Below are positions 9,825-17,273 of a stretch of DNA of 64,000 nucleotides, piece by piece. The stretch comes from JAAFHZ01 sp964247085. GTDB lineage: Bacteria > Cyanobacteriota > Cyanobacteriia > Cyanobacteriales > Chamaesiphonaceae. The notes beneath the pieces are model-generated. The model was not told the DNA's origin, searched no databases, and saw only the letters and a program-made list of their open reading frames with translations. The stretch lies in NCBI GenBank assembly GCA_964247085.1, contig CAXTSX010000016.1, positions 4,657 to 68,656 on the forward strand. Reading direction: 5' to 3'. The translations under genes were made by a program, and so were the position numbers. How positions within the stretch are numbered: the stretch's first letter is position 1; every line of letters begins with the position of its first letter.

Positions 9825-9955
9825 AGAAACTATCCAGAGTGAAGTTGCGAGAAATTGCAATAAAAATATACAAGCGATTTTAAACAATAAAATGAGGGAT
9901 AGTCGTTTTACAGTAAAATCGCTTATCCCTCAAGCAAGCTGAACCCAATAATTAA

Positions 9956-10072
9956 CTTACTTGTTAGTTATCTTACCCAGCTATCGATATTGCTGTCAAG
10001 GGAGCAAAATTTATATTTTTAAGTCTTGGACTTTAGAAGTATTGAGTCTACAATGGACTCACTAGTTAGTTA
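9956..10072. promoter_or_regulatory. Repeated candidate TetR operator between devBCA and tetR
   Basis: Two copies of a 15-bp word lie in the divergent intergenic region: CTTACTTGTTAGTTA at 9956-9970 and CTCACTAGTTAGTTA at 10058-10072 (13 of 15 identical, same orientation). The first copy also sits in an imperfect palindrome, TAACTTACTTGTTAGTTA. One copy is close to the devB start, the other just upstream of the tetR start. This is the expected placement for a regulator that controls both itself and the exporter; binding is inference. Confidence 0.5.
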
Positions 10073-10097
10073 GTTAAGGAATCATAACAACACTGCA

Positions 10098-10778
10098 ATG
10101 AACATAGCCAAGAAACTCTGCAAGAAAACTTCTAGCCGCGATCCAGAATTAACTAAAACTAAAATCCTGGATGCAGCAGAGGCTGAGTTTGCGATCGGCG
10201 GTTTAGCCGCAGCCCGCACTGAAGCGATCGCCGCCCAAACCGGGGTGACTAAGGCGATGATCTATTACTACTTTGACAGCAAAGAAGATCTATACCGAGC
10301 TGTGATTGAGCGTTGCTTCAATGAAGATTTGATGCTAGTAGAATCTTTGCGTTTAGAAGACTTAGCACCCCAGGAAGCTTTAGTTACTGGGGTGCGGATG
10401 ATGTTACAACTCATGTCCCTCAAGCCTCACATGGCAAGTATATTCGCTTTAGAATCAATCCAGAATAAAGGTAAATATTACCCTAAGCAGACTGCTGACA
10501 TTCTGTATGGCAAGCTGATGTGCTTATTGGAGCAAGGAATGACTACTGGAGTATTTCGACTATTAGAACCTCGCCACACTGCGGTCAATATTATTGGTAC
10601 TTGCGCTTTTTACTTTGTTTCTCTCGAAAATATCAAATATTTATGGCCAGGGAAAAAGATGCTTGGTAAAGAGATGATGCAGCAACACTCTCAAGCAGCG
10701 ATGGATATGATTTTAGCTGGCATTTTAGCTGAACCCTATGTGAGTAAGTCGATCGATGCCAATATTCCCGTTTTTTAG
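10098..10778 (+). CDS. TetR/AcrR-family transcriptional regulator, probable devBCA regulator
   Basis: 226 residues with an N-terminal TetR helix-turn-helix (TKTKILDAAEAEFAIGG ... TGVTKAMIYYYFDSKEDLYRAV, residues about 19-70) and an all-helical ligand domain ending in a region I cannot classify. Divergent from devB with a 270-bp spacer that carries repeated candidate operators, so local control of devBCA is the simplest hypothesis. ATG start at 10098; no strong ribosome site is visible. Confidence 0.9.
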   Translation: MNIAKKLCKKTSSRDPELTKTKILDAAEAEFAIGGLAAARTEAIAAQTGVTKAMIYYYFDSKEDLYRAVIERCFNEDLMLVESLRLEDLAPQEALVTGVRMMLQLMSLKPHMASIFALESIQNKGKYYPKQTADILYGKLMCLLEQGMTTGVFRLLEPRHTAVNIIGTCAFYFVSLENIKYLWPGKKMLGKEMMQQHSQAAMDMILAGILAEPYVSKSIDANIPVF

Positions 10779-10896
10779 TCAGAATAGACTGTACTTAATG
10801 AAATTATTCAGATCACCAAAATATTCAACAAAATGAATCCGATCGAACGCAGCTTCTGTATATCTAGTAGAAACTTACAGAAACTCGATCGTTCTT

Positions 10897-11409
10897 ATGA
10901 AATTTCCTACCTCTCAAATTATCGCTGTTCTAGCTATTGCCGCCACCACCGCGATCGGCATCAATGCCCTCCAAGCGAGATCTGTACCCACAGAAACAGC
11001 CACCCCACCCAAATTAGTAGCGATGGGCGGAGCCACGGCCTTAGCCAAAGAACTACAAGGTAAACCAGTAGTTGTGGATGTCTATGCCAGCTGGTGTCCG
11101 GCTTGTAAAAATGTGGCTCCGACCCTCTCGCAACTCAAACAGCAATATGGCAATAAAGCCCATTTTGTCGTATTAGATGTGACCGATCGACAAGCTACTG
11201 CTGCCACCACGAAATTAGCTGCTAAAACTGGTTTGAGTGGATTTTTAAAGGCTAATAAATCCCAAACTGGCACGATCGCCATCATTGATCCGGCTACGGG
11301 CAAAGTTATTAAACAATTCCGGAATAATGCCACCATCTCTGACTATACCGCTGTACTTGATCGATCGATCGCCAAAATGGGCAAAGGTGATGCCATGAAA
11401 AAGCCTTAG
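10897..11409 (+). CDS. Membrane-anchored thioredoxin-like protein (WCPAC)
   Basis: 170 residues. An uncleaved or cleavable N-terminal hydrophobic helix (residues about 7-25) puts the thioredoxin domain outside the cytoplasm. The active site is YASWCPAC with Cys67 and Cys70, the only cysteines in the protein. A cis-Pro equivalent (TIAIIDPATG) follows. First gene of a five-gene same-strand cluster with a CcdA-like electron carrier, ECF sigma, anti-sigma and MsrA. Its likely job is to take electrons from the CcdA-like protein and reduce the secreted MsrA (inference from context). Confidence 0.88.
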   Translation: MKFPTSQIIAVLAIAATTAIGINALQARSVPTETATPPKLVAMGGATALAKELQGKPVVVDVYASWCPACKNVAPTLSQLKQQYGNKAHFVVLDVTDRQATAATTKLAAKTGLSGFLKANKSQTGTIAIIDPATGKVIKQFRNNATISDYTAVLDRSIAKMGKGDAMKKP

Positions 11410-11502
11410 ACACTATCTTTCAGCATTTAATTGGGCGAGTGTCAAAACAACCCGCCCAGCCAAATTGTTAATAACAACATCATTTCCCCCCACCGACATG
11501 TC

Positions 11503-12396
11503 ATGAATGACCGCAATACTGTTGAGCAAAGGACTAAAACCCGCCGTTCTCCACCAAAATGGTCGATCTGGTTAGGCTTAAGTCTCGTCACGATCGGGGC
11601 AATTGGATTCACCAAAAATTTTGATTGGCCACAGCTAATCAAACAAATACTATCCAATGTTGAAATTAGCTGGCAAAATCTCACCCACCCATTAGAACAA
11701 GCGGTATCCGGGGCAGAAAATAGCTATCAAAAATGGGGTGACAACCAACCCCTTACAAACCCCTGGATTTTGTTACCATTTGCCGCTGGCGGTGGTTTAT
11801 TAGCTAGCATTTCTCCATGTATTTTGGCGATGCTACCAGTTAATCTGAGCTACATCGGCACTCTTAACGTCAAATCGCGACAAGAAGCGTTCTGGAATGC
11901 TACCGGATTTGTATTGGGCGTAGTTACAGTACTTAGTATATTTGGACTATTCTCATCAGTAGCAGCGGCGGTGATGGTCGATTGGCGGGGACATATTAAC
12001 ATTGCGATCGGCCTGTTAATTATTTTGATGGGTCTGAGTTTTGGTGGGTTGTTCCATCTGCCTTTGCCTCAAAGCCAAATCTCTTTACCAGGGGCTGGTA
12101 CCTATGGGGTGGGTATGACCTTTGCTTTGATTAGTTCTCCCTGTGCTAGTCCAGTGCTGTTTGCGGTGTTGGCCGCTGCGGCTGCCACTGGTTCCCCCCT
12201 ATGGATTACTCTCACGATGGTGGCCTATGCCCTGGGCTATACGGTAGTGATTTTTGCGACCAGTTTATTTGCCGGGTTAATTAAAGTCAGTCGCCAAATT
12301 TTAATGCGGTCTGATGCCGTACTGCGGTGGGGTGGACTAGTAATGGTACTGATGGGTGGGTATTATGTGATATCAGGTATTCTCTGGTTCTTCTAG
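11503..12396 (+). CDS. CcdA/DsbD-type transmembrane thiol-electron transporter
   Basis: 297 residues from ATG 11503 (the frame is open to a TTG at 11431, but that extension looks non-coding). After a basic N-terminus and one membrane helix, a six-helix CcdA/DsbD beta-domain follows, with conserved Cys106 in SISPCILAML and Cys214 in SSPCASPVL, the pair that shuttles electrons across the membrane. No soluble thioredoxin domains are fused, so it needs partners: the thioredoxin 93 bp upstream is the obvious one. The ECF sigma gene starts 4 bp after its stop, suggesting translational coupling. Confidence 0.88.
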   Translation: MNDRNTVEQRTKTRRSPPKWSIWLGLSLVTIGAIGFTKNFDWPQLIKQILSNVEISWQNLTHPLEQAVSGAENSYQKWGDNQPLTNPWILLPFAAGGGLLASISPCILAMLPVNLSYIGTLNVKSRQEAFWNATGFVLGVVTVLSIFGLFSSVAAAVMVDWRGHINIAIGLLIILMGLSFGGLFHLPLPQSQISLPGAGTYGVGMTFALISSPCASPVLFAVLAAAAATGSPLWITLTMVAYALGYTVVIFATSLFAGLIKVSRQILMRSDAVLRWGGLVMVLMGGYYVISGILWFF

Positions 12397-12400
12397 GCTT

Positions 12401-12961
12401 ATGCTCACTGACGAGTCCGATCTCCAAGTGGTGGTGGCACTGCAAGCAGGCAACAATACCGCTTTGGGCATTGTATACGATCGATATGGCACCGCTGTTT
12501 ATCGGTTGGCTTTACGGATGTTAACTAATCCAACGGAGGCGGAAGATCTGACCCAAGAGGTATTTCTAGCTTTTTGGCGAGGAGTTGATAAATACGATCC
12601 GCAACGCGGTACGTTATTGGTTTTTCTGCTGACGATCGCTAGATCACGAGCACTCAATCGTCTGCAACAGCAGAACTCTCAACACAATTTACAGCAACGA
12701 TTTGGTCACCATCTATCCTCCCCACCGAGCCAGCCTGGCATGGAATCTGTCGCTTTGCATGAATTAGGCGATCGAATGAGCATCGCTCTGGAGCAACTGC
12801 CGATCGCTCAAAAGCAAGTTCTAGAGATGGCTTACTATGAAGGAAAGAGCCAATCAATGATCGCCCAAGAGCTGGATTTACCTTTGGGTACCATCAAAAC
12901 CAGGTCGCGTCAGGGACTCCTCAAACTGAGACAATTGCTTCGGGATTTAGTGGAAGGTTGA
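12401..12961 (+). CDS. ECF-family RNA polymerase sigma factor (sigma-70 group 4)
   Basis: 186 residues with only regions 2 and 4. Region 2: AEDLTQEVFLAFWRGVDKYD and the -10 recognition helix with TIARSRALNRL; region 4 helix-turn-helix: MIAQELDLPLGTIKTRSRQG. The gene is tightly packed between the CcdA-like carrier and an anti-sigma factor whose start is 9 bp downstream. The layout implies that it directs transcription of this thiol/Msr cluster and perhaps other envelope-repair genes (inference). Confidence 0.93.
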   Translation: MLTDESDLQVVVALQAGNNTALGIVYDRYGTAVYRLALRMLTNPTEAEDLTQEVFLAFWRGVDKYDPQRGTLLVFLLTIARSRALNRLQQQNSQHNLQQRFGHHLSSPPSQPGMESVALHELGDRMSIALEQLPIAQKQVLEMAYYEGKSQSMIAQELDLPLGTIKTRSRQGLLKLRQLLRDLVEG

Positions 12962-12970
12962 CATCTTAAA

Positions 12971-13777
12971 ATGACAGAAATTACACCCCGATCACCATCC
13001 GAACCTTGGTCAGAACTGCTGGCTGGCTACGTTTTAGGTGACCTCACTCCCACCGAAATGGCGCTGGTCGAACAATATTTGGCTGCGCATCCCGAGCAGC
13101 AAGCAGAGCTAGCTAGTTTGCAGTTGCCCCTAGAGTTATTACCCCTCAGCCTCCCAGCTGATCAGCCGCCAGCGGCACTGCGTCAACAAATTATGCAAGC
13201 AGCTACTCGTGAAACAGTGGTAGCCAGAACCCCTGTCCCAGAGTCTCCCCGGCAACTGCGCAGCTTAAAACTATGGTTGGTGGCGATCGCCGGGTTAGGA
13301 ACAATTATCTGTTCGGGTTTAAGTTGGCAAAATCACCATCTGAATCAAGAACTAGCCCAGGCCAAGCAGGATTTAATCCGCACCACCACTGCGCAAAAAC
13401 AGCTAAATTCACCGCTGTCTCAAACGGTAGTGAACATCCTCCAACAACCCAATAATCGCTTCCTCTCCTTGAAAAGTATGGGCAAAAAACCAATGGGAAT
13501 GGGCAGTTTGGTGATGGCTCCCCAAAAATCTTCAGCGGTTTTAACCCTGCAAAAAGTGCCCCCGGTGCCGGCGGGTAAAGTCTATCGGGTCTGGGCAATT
13601 TTGGGCGAGGGGGAGATGGCTTGTGGTGATTTTGTGCCGGATGGGACCGGTCAGGTGTTGATGGAGCTACCGCTCGATCGCTGGCAGCAGGTGAATAAAG
13701 TGACCATTACGATCGAAGACAAAGGAGCAGTTCATGCCGTGGGCGAAATTGCGATCGAGGGTGAAAGTCAAATTTAA
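12971..13777 (+). CDS. RskA-like transmembrane anti-sigma factor with Met-rich periplasmic segment
   Basis: 268 residues: N-terminal anti-sigma region (residues 10-80) without the Cys/His zinc motif of ZAS proteins, one membrane helix at about 100-118 (LKLWLVAIAGLGTIICSGL), a short coiled coil, then a C-terminal periplasmic domain typical of anti-sigma K (VPAGKVYRVWAILGEGEM ... GAVHAVGEIAIEGE). Residues 168-183 hold four methionines (170, 175, 177, 182) in a Gly/Lys-rich stretch. It should sequester the sigma factor encoded 9 bp upstream and release it upon an envelope signal. Confidence 0.88.
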   Translation: MTEITPRSPSEPWSELLAGYVLGDLTPTEMALVEQYLAAHPEQQAELASLQLPLELLPLSLPADQPPAALRQQIMQAATRETVVARTPVPESPRQLRSLKLWLVAIAGLGTIICSGLSWQNHHLNQELAQAKQDLIRTTTAQKQLNSPLSQTVVNILQQPNNRFLSLKSMGKKPMGMGSLVMAPQKSSAVLTLQKVPPVPAGKVYRVWAILGEGEMACGDFVPDGTGQVLMELPLDRWQQVNKVTITIEDKGAVHAVGEIAIEGESQI

Positions 13778-13805
13778 ATTCCAATCCAACTTCTAATCTC
13801 TATCA

Positions 13806-14543
13806 ATGTTAAACATGTTAAACAAAAGCTTTCATCGTCGCTGTCTCGTAATATTCAGCATATTTTTACTATCCCAGCTGGCAGTAGCTTGTAGTGGTCA
13901 GCCTCAACTATTCTCTGGGACTGCGGCTAAGCCTAATACGGCCCTAGTCCAAAGTCTGGAGCTGGACTCCTCGATCGATATGCCAGTTAGTTTAGCCACC
14001 GGAGAACAGTCGGTGGTGCTGGCTGGCGGCTGTTTTTGGGGTGTGGAGGCGGTGTTTGAAAAACTCCAAGGGGTCACCAATGTGGTTTCTGGTTATGCTG
14101 GGGGTACGGCCACTGCTGCTAACTATGCAGCCGTCAGTAATGGTGATACTGGTCATGCCGAAGCGGTCAAAATTAACTATAATCCCCAGCAGATTTCCCT
14201 GGGTCAGCTGTTGAAAATTTACTTTTTGATTGCCCATGATCCTACGGAGATCGATCGACAAGGGCCAGATACTGGCAAACAATATCGATCAGCGATCTTT
14301 TTCGCTAATTCTGACCAACAAAAAGTGGCCGCTGCTTATATTGACAAGTTAAACCAAGCTAAGATTTTTCCGAGGCCGATCGCCACGCGGTTAGAGTCTT
14401 TCAGTAAATTTTATGCGGCGGAAGATTACCATCAGAATTTTATCGATCGGAACCCAAATTATCCCTATGTAGTGATCCATGATTTACCAAAACTTGCTCA
14501 GTTACAAAAACAATTTCCCAAAATGATCAAACCGAAAAACTAG
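13806..14543 (+). CDS. msrA: Exported (lipoprotein-like) peptide methionine sulfoxide reductase MsrA
   Basis: Reduces methionine-S-sulfoxide. 245 residues: basic start, hydrophobic core and LAVAC lipobox-like site (Cys29) that fits the permissive PROSITE lipoprotein pattern; then the MsrA fold with catalytic Cys76 in GGCFWGVEAVF, YAGG, HDPTEIDRQGPDTGKQYRS and EDYHQNF. No resolving cysteine is visible near the C-terminus, so the mature enzyme has only its catalytic Cys (plus the possible lipidated one) and would depend on an external thiol donor. Most MsrA proteins are cytoplasmic; the signal and the neighbours argue for an envelope location. The first 18 bases are a 9-bp tandem duplication, giving two possible ATG starts (13806 or 13815). 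Confidence 0.9.
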   Translation: MLNMLNKSFHRRCLVIFSIFLLSQLAVACSGQPQLFSGTAAKPNTALVQSLELDSSIDMPVSLATGEQSVVLAGGCFWGVEAVFEKLQGVTNVVSGYAGGTATAANYAAVSNGDTGHAEAVKINYNPQQISLGQLLKIYFLIAHDPTEIDRQGPDTGKQYRSAIFFANSDQQKVAAAYIDKLNQAKIFPRPIATRLESFSKFYAAEDYHQNFIDRNPNYPYVVIHDLPKLAQLQKQFPKMIKPKN

Positions 14544-14561
14544 CTATTCACCAACTGACGA

Positions 14562-15233
14562 TCAGTCCTGATGCCGAAACTGCTCTAGGCCATTGAGAAT
14601 CAATTCTAGCCCAAACTCAAAATTATGCAGACCGTTATAATCGCCGCTCATCACCAGCTGCGTTAGCTGGTTGAGATAGGGGTATTGGTCAGCCGGAATC
14701 ACGGTCAGAACCTGAGCCGCCGCCGCCGCCGAATAATCTGCGGCCTCAAATGGAAAATTCAGCTCCTGCAAAGTGAACCCATAAATATGGCTATCGATCG
14801 CATTCCAAGCATGATCGGCCATCTTGATCGAAAAACCCGCCGCGTATAAACAACCCAACGTCGCATCCACGTAATGCAACATCGCTGGACCAACATTGAC
14901 CCGGGACACCAGTGGCATCGTTGCCCAGGGGTGGCGGAGCAATACCGCGTGGGCAGAAATTGCTCGCCGCCGCATTGCTGTTTGCCAGTCAATATTCAGA
15001 TCCGGCACCTCAATTTCGCTGACCACCATATCCACAATGCCATCTAACATGTCGTCCTTATTGGCCACATGGTTATATAGCGACATGGCCTGAACGCCCA
15101 GTTCCTGAGCTAGCTTGCGCATCGAGAGTGACTCAATGCCACCTTTATCAACCAGACGAAGAGCCGCTTTCAACACCCGTTCGCGACTCAACGGGTTGGT
15201 AAGATATGTATCCGGGTTGCTCGTCTTAGCCAT
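14562..15233 (-). CDS. TetR-family regulator with TetR_C-type ligand domain
   Basis: 223 residues. N-terminal HTH (SRERVLKAALRLVDKGGI ... MRKLAQELGVQAMSLYNHV) and a C-terminal domain of the tetracycline-repressor type (HAVLLRHPWATMPL, DSHIYGFTLQELNFPF). It is divergent from the quinone-oxidoreductase gene at 15324; two near-perfect palindromes lie in the 90-bp gap, so it likely represses both. It is convergent with msrA, 18 bp apart. Confidence 0.9.
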   Translation of the reverse strand: MAKTSNPDTYLTNPLSRERVLKAALRLVDKGGIESLSMRKLAQELGVQAMSLYNHVANKDDMLDGIVDMVVSEIEVPDLNIDWQTAMRRRAISAHAVLLRHPWATMPLVSRVNVGPAMLHYVDATLGCLYAAGFSIKMADHAWNAIDSHIYGFTLQELNFPFEAADYSAAAAAQVLTVIPADQYPYLNQLTQLVMSGDYNGLHNFEFGLELILNGLEQFRHQD

Positions 15234-15267
15234 TTAATCTTTTTCGTATTGATTCTTTAGGTACATC

Positions 15268-15307
15268 TTGACAAACTTACGGCGTAAGTTAAACTTACAG
15301 TGTAAGT
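15268..15307 (+). promoter_or_regulatory. Promoter overlapped by two palindromic TetR operators
   Basis: A perfect -35 TTGACA at 15268-15273 is followed after 16 bp by a -10-like TAAACT at 15290-15295. Two palindromes overlap them: AACTTACGGCGTAAGTT at 15274-15290 and ACTTACAGTGTAAGT at 15293-15307, both of form ACTTAC-N3-GTAAGT with centres 18 bp apart. AAGGAG at 15311-15316 is the ribosome site of the gene at 15324. Repressor binding here would block the promoter. Confidence 0.72.
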
Positions 15308-15323
15308 CTAAAGGAGTAACCAG

Positions 15324-16298
15324 ATGAAAGCGATCTTTCAAACTAAGTACGGTTCACTAGACGTATTGAGCCTGGTAGATGTTGACCAGCCCGTTGTCCT
15401 AGATAATGGAGTACTGGTGCGAGTTCATGCCACCTCCGTTCATGCTGGTGACTGGCATTTGATGCGGGGGGATCCTTTCCTGATCCGCTTCATATTTGGG
15501 GGAATACTGAAGCCTAAAATCAAGATCCTCGGCACGGATGTAGCCGGAACGGTCGAGGCAGTTGGTAAAGATGTTACTCAGTTTCAGCCTGGTAACGAGG
15601 TTTTTGGTGACTTGTCTGAATGTGGTTTTGGGGCGTTTGCCGAATATGTCTGTGTCCCAGCAACGGCCTTGGCACTCAAGCCCAGCAATAGCTCATTTGA
15701 GGAAGCGGCAACTATTCCAGTGTCTGCCCTGGCTGCTTTACAGGGTCTGCGAGACGTTGGGCAGCTGCAGTCTGGGCAAAAGGTGTTGATCAATGGTGCC
15801 TCTGGTGGGGTGGGTTCTTTTGCGGTGCAAATTTCCAAGACTTTGGGGGCGGAGGTGACTGCTGTCTGCAGCACTAAAAAAATGGAGATGGTGCGATCGA
15901 TTGGTGCCGATCAGGTGATCGACTATACCCAAACAGATATCACCAAAAATGGGCAAAAGTATGATTTGATTCTGGATATAGCGGCCTATCGATCGGTTTT
16001 CGCCTATCTGCCAATCTTGAGTCCGAAGGGTAGCTATGTTTTGGTCGGTGGCTCCACTCCTCGATTGTTTCTGGTGCTGTTGTTCGGATCTTTGATTTCT
16101 AAAATCAGTGGCCGCAAAGTGCAGTGTCAGGTTTCTAAGCCCAATCAGGCAGATTTAGGCATTTTGAGGGATCTAATTGAATCTGGAAAAATTAAACCCT
16201 TGATCGATCGACACTACAATCTGAGTGAAATTCCTACGGCAATTCGGCGGCTCGAACAGGGAGAGGTGTGCGGAAAAGTAGCTATTAGTGTTGGTTGA
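15324..16298 (+). CDS. Zinc-independent MDR-family NAD(P)H:quinone oxidoreductase
   Basis: 324 residues of the medium-chain dehydrogenase superfamily, closest by motif to quinone oxidoreductase/RTN4IP1-like enzymes: LGTDVAGTVEAVG without the zinc GHE motif, nucleotide-binding GASGGVGSFAVQISK, and C-terminal IPTAIRRLEQGEVCGKVAI. Probably reduces quinones or reactive carbonyls using NADPH. Strong AAGGAG ribosome site 8 bp before the ATG. Controlled by the adjacent TetR regulator (inference from palindromes). Confidence 0.88.
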   Translation: MKAIFQTKYGSLDVLSLVDVDQPVVLDNGVLVRVHATSVHAGDWHLMRGDPFLIRFIFGGILKPKIKILGTDVAGTVEAVGKDVTQFQPGNEVFGDLSECGFGAFAEYVCVPATALALKPSNSSFEEAATIPVSALAALQGLRDVGQLQSGQKVLINGASGGVGSFAVQISKTLGAEVTAVCSTKKMEMVRSIGADQVIDYTQTDITKNGQKYDLILDIAAYRSVFAYLPILSPKGSYVLVGGSTPRLFLVLLFGSLISKISGRKVQCQVSKPNQADLGILRDLIESGKIKPLIDRHYNLSEIPTAIRRLEQGEVCGKVAISVG

Positions 16299-16303
16299 GC
16301 TTT

Positions 16304-16441
16304 ATGCAGTTTCTGATCGAAGATTCAGGTTGGTGCGATCTATCCTGGCAGTTCTGGGACGTGAATAATTGTTCGATCACCGAAAAACTTTCGGTGTTGA
16401 TTGATACTGGGCATACTTCTGGGGTTTACCTGACATTTTGA
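16304..16441 (+). pseudogene. Short ORF, possible aspartic-protease-like remnant
   Basis: A 45-codon ORF starts five bases after the oxidoreductase stop. Its end (KLSVLIDTGHTSGVYLTF) resembles the active-site strand of clan AA retropepsin-like proteases (VxxDTGxxxxxLxL), but the rest of such a protein is missing. Either a remnant or chance; there is no clear ribosome site. Confidence 0.25.
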
Positions 16442-16512
16442 TCGATCGCCAGAAAATCACCAATTAAACTTCCCAAGCTAAAATAGAAAGGCTGAGTCAC
16501 GGGGAGAAACAC

Positions 16513-16803
16513 ATGACGATTCAAGAACTAGGACAGAATCTGCTTAGTTTGGAAAAAAGCGATCGACAGCATCTTGCCGACCTCCTGAACCATAGTCTGT
16601 TAGATAAACCCGTGCCATCCACAGGTTTAAATAGATTTGATATCCAGCAAATGCTGATGAACAATTCTGATCAGGCGTGGAATCAAGCACAGCAAAAACT
16701 GCAAATGCCCGTCGAACCTACCAGTCTCGCGAAACTCCTCCAATCTTGGGAAGACGAGGGTGATGAGCAAGAGCAAAAAGAAAATTGGGAATTTCTACAA
16801 TAA
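16513..16803 (+). CDS. Small antitoxin-like protein without a visible toxin
   Basis: 96 residues, ATG preceded by GGGGAGAAAC. The start (MTIQELGQNLLSLEKSDRQH) has the layout of addiction-module antitoxins of cyanobacteria, a helix followed by S/A-DRxxLAxxL, and the acidic C-terminus (SWEDEGDEQEQKENWEFLQ) matches the usual end of that group but stops early. Translation past the stop (ALS, stop, NHLRI) still loosely resembles the usual C-terminal extension, which hints at a recent nonsense mutation. No PIN or RelE toxin follows. Family call is from memory of the pattern. Confidence 0.5.
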   Translation: MTIQELGQNLLSLEKSDRQHLADLLNHSLLDKPVPSTGLNRFDIQQMLMNNSDQAWNQAQQKLQMPVEPTSLAKLLQSWEDEGDEQEQKENWEFLQ

Positions 16804-17273
16804 GCCCTCAGTTAGAACCATCTCCGCATCAGTTCCTTCTTACTATGAATTTTATTGTTCATGCCCAAAAGTATGCCAAGTTGGCAGCTGTCCATGCTGG
16901 GACTGTGCAAGATTTGGGGTTTACCTTGCATTGCAAGTCATGATGATTTTCAAAATTATTACAAAATATTAGTGAAATATATTTATCTGTAGCATTAGTG
17001 TTTAAACTGAAATAGTTCAATATAAGCAACCAATTCAGGGTGTTATGTAAGCAAACCTCAGACAAATACCCCTAACTTGATGAGATTGTCAGGATAACCA
17101 GTAGTTAAAAGTCATGGATTAAGCAAATGCCCGAAAAACAACCAGCGAAGATTCCTAGCAAAAATTCCGACATGGAAATAGCAATCCCCAGCATCGGATC
17201 TGCTGCGTCTCTGGCATACTTCACTGCTTTTCGCCAAATCAATGCTTTCCTTGATGGTATTGCCCGATCGATC
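16804..17273. other. Intergenic region with decayed coding fragments only
   Basis: 470 bp between the antitoxin-like gene and the 3' end of the TonB-dependent receptor. It holds a 32-codon ORF from ATG 16845 (MNFIVHAQKYAKLAAVHAG) and an ORF from 17127 that runs into the antisense of the receptor; neither has a recognisable domain. The middle (16940-17060) is AT-rich. I see no RNA gene. Confidence 0.45.

Noticed and set aside
9825..9887. Upstream TTG start for devB
   Set aside because: The extra residues form an unexpected second hydrophobic helix; the ATG starts fit the family better.
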